Source of the DNA: Ophiura sarsii
Taxonomy: Eukaryota; Echinodermata; Ophiuroidea; Amphilepidida; Ophiuridae
Assembly: GCA_035610835.1 (NCBI GenBank)
Contig: CM069454.1
Span: 61,548,580-61,612,579 of the forward strand
Direction of reading: 5' to 3'
Length of the DNA: 64,000 bases
The notes beneath the pieces were generated by a model. The model was not told where the DNA came from, did not search any database, and saw only the letters and a program-made list of their open reading frames with translations. Made by a program: the position numbers and the translations under genes. Positions 36,501 to 48,500 of the stretch are shown here, piece after piece. The first letter of the stretch is position 1. Every line of letters begins with the position of its first letter.

Positions 36501-39500
36501 CTCTCATTGGTGCAATAAATGATGTATCCATCTTTTTAACCAATCGGCCGGTAGTTCTCAGGGGTTAAGTTGGAGGGAAGACCAATAAGAAAAGCAAGAA
36601 AGAACAAGACCAAAGAGAGCAATCAATAATTTGGTCAAACAAAAGTTTGAAGACCTATTGGACGACCCTTTTGTACAAAACAATCTTACCTTGGTACGAG
36701 GATCTATCAAATTGACACCCAATTTGTTGATAGCGATCAGCAGAATGTCAGGGAAATTAGGCTCCGATGTTTGCTGCAAGACAAAAAGTTTAAAACAGAT
36801 GAGCTTTACATCATTTTGAAATATATTGTCCAATGTAAGGCAAAACAAATAAATTGTTGTGTTGACCTCAAGTGCCAACAATTTTGAGTTAGGATCAGGG
36901 TTTTTTGGGGGTGGGGGGTCTTCTTTCTTCTTTTTTTTGCTAAAAAATCTTACTTATTACTCACATACTGCGGCTGTCATGGTTCATGTAAAGACAAAAT
37001 TGGTAATGTCTATTTTACCAATGTTTCTAGTGTGATACTAGTTTAAACTTATTCATTTCAAGCAGAAAATAGTAATATTTTGAAAAAAATTAAAATCTTA
37101 CAAAATGGCCTAATGGGTGTGACTGCTGTCATACTTTAGAATATCTAATTTTTTATTTTTTAACATGAGACTGGCTCCATGAAATGTATATAACACTATA
37201 ATAGTAGAAACAAATCACATTTTGTTGAGATGTTTGTATGTGGCAATTTTACTCTAGTAAGTAAGAAAATGAAGCTGATATGGTATCTCACAAAATTAAA
37301 TTAAAATTTGAAGAATCACTGGAGTCGGCTGTTTTTCTTGAGTTTATTTCAATATTGGAAAAAAATACATTTCATACAGGCACAACTTGGCTCACACCAT
37401 CATTTTCAAAAGTTCAACAACAAAATGGGGGTGGGGAAGTTATGCGGTGAAATGTGAAAAAACTATGCACACAGTCTTGCTAGACAAACGCTTTTATTGT
37501 TGCCTAAGATAATACATATGATTGAATCTACTGTAAAAGTGGTAATTTCACGCGAATAAATGTTAGCGCTTTGCTGATATTCAACCATTTTGATTGTTTT
37601 TAAATTCGTGATTTGAAAGTTTATTACATAGACTTATATATACACAAAACAAATATATTCGTGTGTATTTATTTTCGCGGTAGCTGCTTGGAGCGCAAAA
37701 AGCGTGAAAATAAATGTAGCACAAACATTTCCACGTTTACAGTTCTACTTACCTTGACCTCAAAGAAGGCTGAACCAAATGTGGGCCATCGGTATAGAAT
37801 CTTGAGGAATGCAATCTTAGCTTCATCCTTGGTCTTTCCAGCGTGCTTATTGTAAGCTGCCACTACGCTCTATAACAAACAATAAATAATCATACAATTA
37901 TTAATCATGTCATTAGGGGGGATTGTTGTATTGGCATAACATGCCATTGAAAATTAGGGTGGGGCGGGCGGGATTTAAAATTTTGAAAAAATCCTGTTTT
38001 TGTTTTTTGAATTGTTTATATACAATAAATTACTAAATTTAATATCATAGAGTCAAATAAATCACAACATATCGTGAGGCTGTTTGTGTTCGTCAGATTT
38101 GCTGTGTTTTTTTGTTTAATTTTCTTGTGCAAAAAAAAAAGAAATCAGGGTCGGGGAAGGTAAATTAGGGTCGGGCGATTACGCCAATAAACAACAATTA
38201 CAACAACAACAAATATTTACCTTATGGTCACTATGACTTGGCAATGGCAACATGTGTTACTAAAGCTATGATTCTAAATGTGCCTATTGATATTGATGTG
38301 ACTTCATGGCATGTTTCAACAATGTTATGGACACAAGAACTGTATACTTTGGAATACTATAGAATTTATCGGTCAAGCTAAGTGTGTTAGTGAACCGTGG
38401 AAACCATCTCTTACCCTCTTCCAGTCCTCAGGTGACATGATTCGCACCATATCCGCCGGCAGCAACTCTTTCAACATTCGTGGGATCGTCTGGAACTCTG
38501 ATTTATCCTCCCCGTATCTGACGCGATACTGCAACGCGCCCATCTGTGCCGCCTCCTCTTTGGAGCATTTGTGGTAGCCGCGCAGAAGTTTAGGCAACTC
38601 TTGATGGTAATGGAAGATAACGTCTGCATTGGGGTCTTTGCCTGGTACCGTATTGGTCCAAAGTTTCTTCATAAAGAACACCTGATATGTGAGCACTGGC
38701 ATAGATCCTGTAGGAACAATCAATACATAATTAGGCCAACAACAACAAAATTGTTTGGTTGCCCTTTCCCGCCCGACCGTAAATATTGAAAAATCTCGGT
38801 CGCGTTGTTTTTTGTTGTTGTTTTTTTTAATTCTTTTTTTTTAAAAAGTCAATTTCATGAATATTAATGCTTACGAGATGGTGAATTACGGTTGCTGTTC
38901 ATTTAAAATGTATTGCAGACACATATTCTTAGGCCATACATATTTTATTCCTCTCTAGGAGCTTCTAGGCTGATGCTAAAAGAGCAGGTACACGACAATC
39001 GTAAACATAACATTTCACCTCACATGTTTCGCTCAGGCAATTTTAATAAAACACCATAATGCACTACATCAAGTTTATAGATATCTGATTTGTCTGAGTG
39101 TGAATTGTTTGTGTAAGAAAAGATTGGTAATGTATGCAAAAATCATGTAAAATCCCTTTCATCTTCCATTTTACATTTGTAAAAACACTTATATTTCGAA
39201 ATAAAAACATATCTAATTCACTTGAAAGTGTATTTTTGGCATTCTTTGACATCTAAAAAAACAAAATTTAAAATTTAAAAATTTAAAAAAATCGACCTAC
39301 CGACCAAAAAAAAAAATTGAGGTGAAAGGGCAACCAAGCATTTTTTTTTGCCTTATATACAGTCCTAAGAAAAGTGCAGATTTTATTTTTAAATCACCAA
39401 TTTATCGAATATTTCGTGATATTCATAATATTGTGCTTTGTCTCAATGAATAACTGATGTGTTCTTTTTTCAAACGATACCTCATTTGTAGTTATCATTT

Positions 39501-42500
39501 GTTTCAGTACTTGTTTCAGCCGCTTGCTTGAGAACATGGTTAGAGGTCTCTATCTGTTTGTGCCAAAATCACCACTGGTTTTAGCACAAAAGTCAATACA
39601 GCATCTCTCTACACTGTAGCTGTCAATGTAACCTTCATTGAACAGACGACAGTGTTGTTCTTTTGAGCACATGGGTTCGTTTTGATTCCAACCTTAGAAC
39701 GAGGTGGTTGGTATACAGGCACGTCGTCAGTCATATTTTTGGAAAACTTTAATTTGAAATGGTCAATACATAAATCAATTTGACATAGAGTTTTGTGGAT
39801 ATTTCTTACCATCTCTACTAGGCCTGGCTTTACGTATCCAATCAGTCAAATGACGTACAAAGTCAAAGAAGAAATCACCCTCAGGTACACTGATAACTGT
39901 CAATACAAAATAGTGGAAATTCAAATTCAATCATTGAATATCAATCGAGTCAAATATTAACTACAATATTTATCATTTAAAATCATTTAACCAAAAAAAG
40001 CAAAAAAATCATCTGAAACAAGAATTTATAAATTAAAACCAATAATTCATTATGTCACTCTTTTATTTTCAGTTCTTAACTCGAGGGTTGACAACCAAAA
40101 CACATAACGCACTTGTTTGTTATTTTGAGATATCAATACCACATAAATCAAGATTCTTAGAACCAAATATACTTACCCAATACTAAAAAAAGCCCCATTT
40201 GAGTTAAAAGCACAGTTCATTTTTACACACAACTCAATGGAATACAATATATTAAAACTCATTTTTTTGAAAATGCCCTTGTTTTAGTTGATAAGTCTTT
40301 CTGTCAACCCTCGATTTGAGCCAAGTCCAAACAGGGCTCTATTGAGTTTCTATTGTAAACTACCATTTAATCAAATAAATTCCATAAATAGATGAGTGGG
40401 AGTAAAACCATGAAAATAGTAAATAAGTAAGAATCAAGATTGATTTCAGTGAAAACATTATTAGAAATTGCACTCCTGTGAATGAAACGGTTTATTCACA
40501 CTTTCCATGCGGCAGAAACCTTTCCCAACAAGTCTTATCTCATGAATTACTGAACCAAAACTAGGGATGTTTGTACTTATTTTAATGAATTTCTCATGGT
40601 GATTCCAAATATGGTTATGAAATTCACTAGTTTTGACATTTTTGAAACATTTTGTGAAATTTTGGAACTGTCGTCTACAGACGACTGCCACATGGAAAGT
40701 CTTAAACATTTGATTTTCCTGGTAACATTGTGAATTCGAAAGAAATTTTGTGAAGTAGGGGTCTGATATTTGTGAAGTGAGATCATAAAAATCTAATCAT
40801 TAAAAGTATATATTATGTAAATAATGTCATCTCTACTTTTGTTCTTACCCAGTGGCCATGGAAGCCAAACATTTTTTGTTTTATAATGTTGCAACTAAAA
40901 TGGTCCGGACAAACTTTCCTGAAGCCATCTTGTCTGACAAATTGAACTTATACAAGATCAAATTGATGAAATATCAAATTTGCATGAAACACGCAAAAAT
41001 TGGCAATTCTAACACTAAAATGGTCCAGTATGACACTAAAAACATGTCACCTGAAATTTTTTAGGGGGGATGTGTGGTCCTGACCCGTTGACCCGCATAT
41101 GGTCTTACCTTTATCTGCAATCTTAACGAACAAACTAAATCCTTCTGATGTTTTGAGACGCAGACGTTGCCCTATGGTGACACAGAAATCTTTAGCTCTT
41201 GTACCGGAGTCTACTTCAAATGCCTAGCAACAAGAAAAAGAATATTTTAATTTTCACAATTGAGACCGGTAATCACAAAATGAGAGTTAAGGCCAAACCA
41301 CGAAGAATGTCTCAGAAGCCCGCCCGCATTGGTATGTGAAATGAGCTAGGGCGCGTAGGTCTATGCGCTGGGGGGTTTGGATTTTTTTTTCTCCGTAAGC
41401 TTGGATAAGCAACAACAACAAAATTGCAAAAAAATAAAATAAATTGCATACCTCATAGCCTATTTTCTAAAAAAATTGTTTAACAAATCGCACAGCACTT
41501 AGCTTTTTTGCACAATGTTTCTGAGACAGAATATCTTCTTTGTTTGGCCTAAGTAGGAACATTTTATTTTCATGTTTGTCCAGATTCAAAATGCTCAGAA
41601 AAAAACTTTAAAATGATATGCAACATGTCATAATTGCTCAATGTTTTCTTTGTAAAAATTCAAATTGAAGTTGCAAAATTTCTTTTGTTTTCTACTGATT
41701 TTGTGCATGTTTATTGGACACTGGCGACTTGGGCTAAATTAAAATAATCTTTTGTCTCAAAGCTCTTCAGTTTTTCAAAACCTAATGCGGAATGCGGGTT
41801 TTTTAAAGGTTTTTTTGGTTTTTTTAAATATCAAATATTGAAATCCTTGTAAAAGTGACCTTTTGTATTTAAAATGATGTGATCAATGACAATTTGAAAA
41901 ATCTGTGAAATTTTTGATTTTTTTTTTCTTTTTTGAAAAAAAAAACAGTAAAAAAAAAGAAGATTTTTAAGATATTTGTTTTTCTAATGCACATCAATAA
42001 ACTAACGCACGTGGGAGCTTTGAGACAAATGATTTTTTTTAATTTAGCCTTATCGTTCATTTTATGGTAACAGGTCTCACAATTGTGCAATCTAGGTTCC
42101 AACCATGTCTAAGATGAAACAAAGGGCACCATGTGGTTATTATGCGTTACTTTTTATCGTACCATCTCATTAATGCAAACTTCATCCAAATCAGTCATAA
42201 CAAATATAAATATTAGTTAATAGCAACACATTAAAGGCATATGTGAGCGTGTGTGGTCTAGTGGATAAGACGCCGGTCTCACGATGCAAAGGTTGTGAGT
42301 TCGAGCCCCACTAAGGCCAACATGTTTGTATCCTTGGGCAAGGTACTTAGTCTCAATTGCTTCGTCGACCCAAGCGATATTTGGGGAGCTGTTAGGATAT
42401 CAAAATCTAAGTAGTGCTGATAGGCTTGTGCACTTGTCGACTGGTAGCCGCCTAAGTGTAGCGACCAAAGGATTCTGATATTTAAACTGGCAGCGATAAT

Positions 42501-45500
42501 AATTGATTTAAAAAGCGCTTTGGGACTGTGCTTGCATTGTGGAAAGCGCTATATAAGAATGGTAATATTATTATTATTATTATTATTATATTATGTGATC
42601 TTTTCCAGAGAGCGCCCTCTATTCATTTTTTTTTTAGAAAGTCGATTTTCTTGCAGATTTACATTTCTGATCATAAATCGTACATACATTCCAAGTTACA
42701 GGGCGATACGATTCTTAATTACTTCAAAATCATGGTTTTAGAGTGAAAATAAACTGTCGTGATAACACGGCAGTTTATATTTTCACTCTAAATTCACTCT
42801 AAAACCATGATTTTGCGGTAATTAGGAATCATATCGCCCTGTAACTTGGAATGTATGTACCATTTATGATCAGAAATGTAAATCTGCAAGAAAATCTACT
42901 TTCTAAAAAATATAATGAATAGAGGGCGCTCTCTGGAAAATATCACATAATATGCCTTTAATCTTACTATTTCTGAAAGACATAACACATTGATTCCTAT
43001 GTATTAAGATGAAGCATACAAATTTTAAACAGAGTCGGTAATAATTATTGTTGAATAATGATGCATAGTTGCCCAAAAGTCTTCAACAAACTGCCATTAA
43101 TTACAAAACCTTTAATTCATAAATTAATACTAAATGAATATCAATTAATATAATATTAATAAATGACAATTTAGTTACCATTATTAAAAGTATTATAACT
43201 TCTCTTTTCATGGGGTGTTGTTAACCCAACAAATATATCAAGCGCTGTAACTTTTAATGTAATGTATATTAAAGTATACATTTTTGGAAAGGAAAAAATT
43301 CAGCGAATCTATTGTTGGTATCAAATTTCAATAATAAAATGATGATTTATTTTTTAATTTGGACCCCCCAAAAAATCTCTTTTTTGGCTAGAACATTTGT
43401 GGACAATTAGCTAAATCTGTGTTTGGTAAAAAATTCTGAAATTGCAACAAAATCATCTAAAGACACATCTCTAGGAATGGGTCGTTTTGTTTTTTTTAAC
43501 ATAAAACAAAATTAGGATTTTTAAAATTGTTGAGGTAAAAAAATCAAAATGTATACTTTTATATACATCACATTTCAAAAGTTACAGCGCTAGATAAGTT
43601 TCATATTTTTGGGGTTAACCCCCTGGGGTCTACCTGTCTATCTTACAGTGGTTCTGATTGGTTTATTACAAGATGTACTCATATGAATAGCCAATTCAAA
43701 TGCAGCTTGTAAAATGTTTCACTCCCATCTTTATCAGGGATACAATAATTCTAACAATGTCTCTCATTGGTGCAATAAATGATGTATCCATCTTTTTAAC
43801 CAATCGGTCGGTAGTTCTGAGGGGGTTAACACCCCCTTAAAACCCCAGATTTGCTTACCTCGTCGGTGTCATCTGGGAAGTACACCTTATGAAATATCTG
43901 CGTTGTTTTGTGCTGAATGGCCTCCACCTCCACCAGGTGAGGGGGGTATTTACGTTGACCATAGCGGATAGTCTTCTGTAAGCGTTGTAGGCAGTCCATA
44001 GCCAGCTGGTTGCGAGACGATCGCAGGAACTTTGTGACTTCGGGCATGAGCGTTTGACTGCAGGCAAAGATCCCTGTTGCTAACCACATCAATTCCCAGC
44101 CACGCTCTTCACTTAATCTGCGAATGAATGTAGGTAATACACAGATTGATTTAACTGATCCCAACTCATGGAATATATATATGCCGCAAAAAGGGTGCCG
44201 TTGTCGGTTAAAATAAATTTTGAGATATTGATGGAATTAGGCATGGTAAAAAAAAGGAAATTTTTACAGCAATTTTTCTTCATAAGACTAAAAAACTGTG
44301 TGCAATCTTAACCACAAGGTGTAATTTTGAAGCATTAAAAAGCTACTTTTGTTGCTATTAAGATCTCAAATTATTCTTTGGGAGACGACTGTATCCTTTT
44401 GCTGCGGCTGTATCAACTGATCCCCACAACTTAAAAAGAATATATACAATCCTAACAACAAAAATCCAATTGTAAACCAAAATGATAGAGGTATGACTTG
44501 CGCTCACAAAGAATGGTGCTTTGAAGCTGGGAAGTCACTTAAAAACAGGTTGGATGCGAACGACACATAAAGGAAGGAATGCATCTACAAGTTCTAATGT
44601 AATGTGGCCAGTGTAAAGACATACATGGGAATGAACATAAATGAAAAATCTGAAAAACTGAAGGAAAAAAATGGAAAAGTGTGTTAAATTGAGCTAAAAA
44701 GGCCGAAAACAGGCAATTATCAGTGTAATCAATACAATTGATCTACCTACATGAGCCAGCTATTGATTGGTTCAAAACATTCTATGTTATTCATCAGTAA
44801 CTATAATTGTGACCATCCACGTTGAACTTAGTGTAATGTCGCCAGTACATTTTGTAGATGTGGGCTAATAAACCAAACACAAATCAATGAAAAGGATTTT
44901 TCAGACCATACGTTAACTGTGACGATGAACCCGTTAAGTCGGCAGTACATATTTGGAGACCTGGGCCAATAAACAAAACGCAAATAATTTAAAAAACAGG
45001 ATTTTTCAGACCATATTTTGATTATTTTTTTCTTCCAATATTCAAATGGAAATTTGGTCTGGAAAATGTCTGTGTTTCTATTGATTTCAGTCTGGTTTAT
45101 TGGCCCATATATCTACATATGTAAGGCCAAACAAAAAAACAAGTTTGTTTACAGTAGTGCGCATGCATTTCACTGAGACGCTTGATTCTTAAAATTATAA
45201 AAAAATGGGGAAAAATATTGTTAGGGCGAAATTGTGCCCAACATGTTTCAAGATGGCAATTGGCCACATACCGCAAACACGAAAGTGAAAATCCGTGGTG
45301 AATATCACATTTTAGCGAGCATAGGAGTAACAAAAATGCACAGATTTGACTAAATAAAACCATTTCAAGTGAATCTCCACTATGAATTTGAGCAAAACAA
45401 ATTTTTAAAAAAATAAATTAAAAAAATATATACATTTCGCATTTAACTTTTCAGGCTTGGAAACAAACTTTTTTTGTTTTTTTGGCCTAATGGTGACTGT

Positions 45501-48500
45501 TATGGGGTGGTCACAATTATGATACAGTTAATAACATCTCCTCAAGAGTTACCCTAACTTACTTGAGTCTATTATCTGTGAGCTGTTTGATAACCTGGCA
45601 ATACACCTCATCCTTCAATGGCTCATTCTTCAGTGCACCTTCGTAAATGTGATCGGTCAACTCGTTGCCATGACGATAGTTCCTCTTGGTAGGGAAGTCA
45701 CCCATATATTTCATTATAGGTGTGGGAAGTCAAGGAAAAAAGTTGCTATTAAATTGGAAGGTTGGTTATCATTCTTTATTTACTCATTGAAAAATACATC
45801 AAAATAGATCAAAAAAAGATTGGACATTAAACTCCAACATACAGGCAGGGGAGTCGAGACACATTTTATAAACATCAAAGCTGTTAAGTAGGCAAGATGG
45901 GAACTGCATGCCACTGTGCACTGCATGAAGGTCTTTAAGTTACGCTTTCAAACATGCAGCTGCTGTGTCCCTTTGGGGCTCGTTTTGAGCATTAAAATTA
46001 GCGTAACTACACAGCATGAAGATTTTGCTAATATCTTATATGAAATAATTAAACAGTTATTGTATCACTTGTATCATAAGTTTTTGTTTTTTGTTTGTCT
46101 CAATCACATCACAGATCACATTTGATCCACAAATTAGCTTCCCCCTATGGAACGCCACACAGAATGCCACATAGAATTGCCAAATGGATACACGTCACGT
46201 CGCATAAAAGTATGAGAGGTCAGCCTCACCCAATGAAAGGTGAAACAGACATCTGTGGTGCGCAATACGTAAGCTCGATCTCACGGCTCTCATTGAGGAT
46301 CTATGTTACTGTTTTTATGATTTAATTGTTTGTTTATATTCAGAATGGGTTGTCTAGATAGATGGCACATTATAAATGCATTATAATTACTATTGGTTAA
46401 CAGAGTTTTTGTAAGTTTTAAATCATGTGCAGCAAGCTGATCTGAAAATGTTGATGAATTTTCAGCAATTTTTGAAATTTTTGAAATTCTTCAAAATAAT
46501 TTTACAAAAATTCAAAGATTCCAAAAAGCAATTAATTTGCAAAACAATTCCAACAATTTTCCTAATTTTTTTTAAAAATTGGAAAATAAAAAAGTGGGTT
46601 TTAGTCGGGCCCGTAGAACAAGTTGGTTTTGTTTTTTAGCCTGATGACAAAAATGCTGTTGGTTGAAACATAGGTGCTGACAGTTAGTCAATTAAAGGAT
46701 ATATTCAAAGGCAATGCATGCTTCTTCTGCAAGCTCTGGGTTGTTGAGGAGTTTCTTGAGTAGCGGTTGTCGGATTGGTTCCTTGCTGTGACTCCAGAGG
46801 GTGTCTTTGGTACGACGCTTGACTGCACGACTCAGTGTACGCTTAGGTGGAGGCCTGCATTATAATACAAACAATGAGTGTTACCTATGTGTAACCTATT
46901 ACAAATTAGCTTAGTCGTAAGTATTCCAAATTAGAAACATTGTCCCCATTTTGAGAAAAAAATAATTGAAAGCAAAGGTTAAACTGACTGTTAAAACTCT
47001 GTCCCGAACATATATATGCACAGTAGTGGAAATACCCACATGACTTTCCACCCGGGGTTGAAGATCATGTGTGTTGAGCTCTATTAATAATATTATATGT
47101 ACTGATCATAATAGTAGTATTGCTTTATTCCGTAATAATAAGCGCGATTAAAATCATGTCTTGGCCAGCTCACCCTCACTAGTCTAGTGGTTGAGTTACA
47201 TGCTTTACAATGCAGAGGTCCATGGTTTGATTCCCACTAGGATAACTTTTTCAACTGATTTATTTCCTTTTGTAAAAGTTGGGTTAGAACATAGACGGTA
47301 ACCGTCTATGGTTAGAAATATTCTTATTCCACTAATTCCTAGTCAACCCCGGGTGGAAAGTCATGTGGGTATTTCCATCGCTGCATATATATACCATGTA
47401 ATAAATATATTTGCATTTTGAAAGGTTTGTCCGAAGCAAAATAAGGATTTCAAATAATCTGAAGAATAATAATACATGACGGCATGTTTTAGCCAATTAG
47501 AAAACATTTCCTAATCGATTTGTCATTATGAGCTGTTTAGTGTATGAAACAATACATAAAATCTGTTCAGAATTCACTAATTGTACACACATTTATAACA
47601 AATAAAAAAATGTAAACGTTAAGGTCAATCTTTAGAAAAACAACAAAGGAAATAACAGTACTGGAATACCTAGATCTCTATAGTTTGATAAGCTCCAAAT
47701 TTGGTGATGCCTCCTTACAGCAGCGAATGAAAACAGAAGGATGCAAGTGCCCATGAAGGTGACACATCAGTGTCCACCATATGCGGCACAGGTGCGTGCA
47801 GCAAAAACCGTGTGCATTTGGCCATAATCGCGTGTGTACACTTGGATTATTTGTGCGCGCAAAGAGATAAAAAACAAATATTTCTCGCCAATTTGAAACA
47901 TATTTAACTATAGATGCCTTATTTACCTGAAGTGATCAATAGCGAATTCTTCCAGTGTGTGTTGTGTTCGCGGCGTCTCTGATGGGAGTGCCACTTCTGA
48001 TGTACCTAGCTTATCTGACATGTCAGTGGGTTGCATGGTAAACATTGTCTGCAAAACATATCATCAACCATTCATAAATACATGAAATAAATTATTTTGG
48101 CGATTATTTTTCCTATAAAACTTGAAATAAGCTTACCTCTGGGGAAGCTTTCTGACAGCAACTTATCAGCATTTACAATGTTTATTTCAAGTTGTAAGTT
48201 CAATTACCGTACTGACGAGTGTATAGTCCCACCCTTATTTACCCCAAAATATACTTAAATATACTTAAATTAGGGGTTGGGACTTAAATCGGGTGCCCAT
48301 GTGTGCATGAAAATTAAAATCTAGATTTTACAATTTGAACTAACAAATTTTAGTAACAAAACACAAGGAAATACAGGCATTTTTTCACTCACGAGTCACA
48401 GTGGATTTCGTAATTTGTTTACATCTTCTTACGATCGCGCGCCATTTTATTATGATTCCTTGTATCCGTGGTGCACCACTAGTTTTATTCCAGTCAATTT

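Noticed and set aside
38311..38789. Plus-strand frames opposite myosin exon 38415-38707
   Set aside because: Antisense shadows of a strongly conserved minus-strand exon.
42245..42310. Possible functional tRNA gene
   Set aside because: A and B boxes are present, but the region continues into a SINE body with an (ATT)n tail and lacks a clean acceptor-stem fold and terminator.
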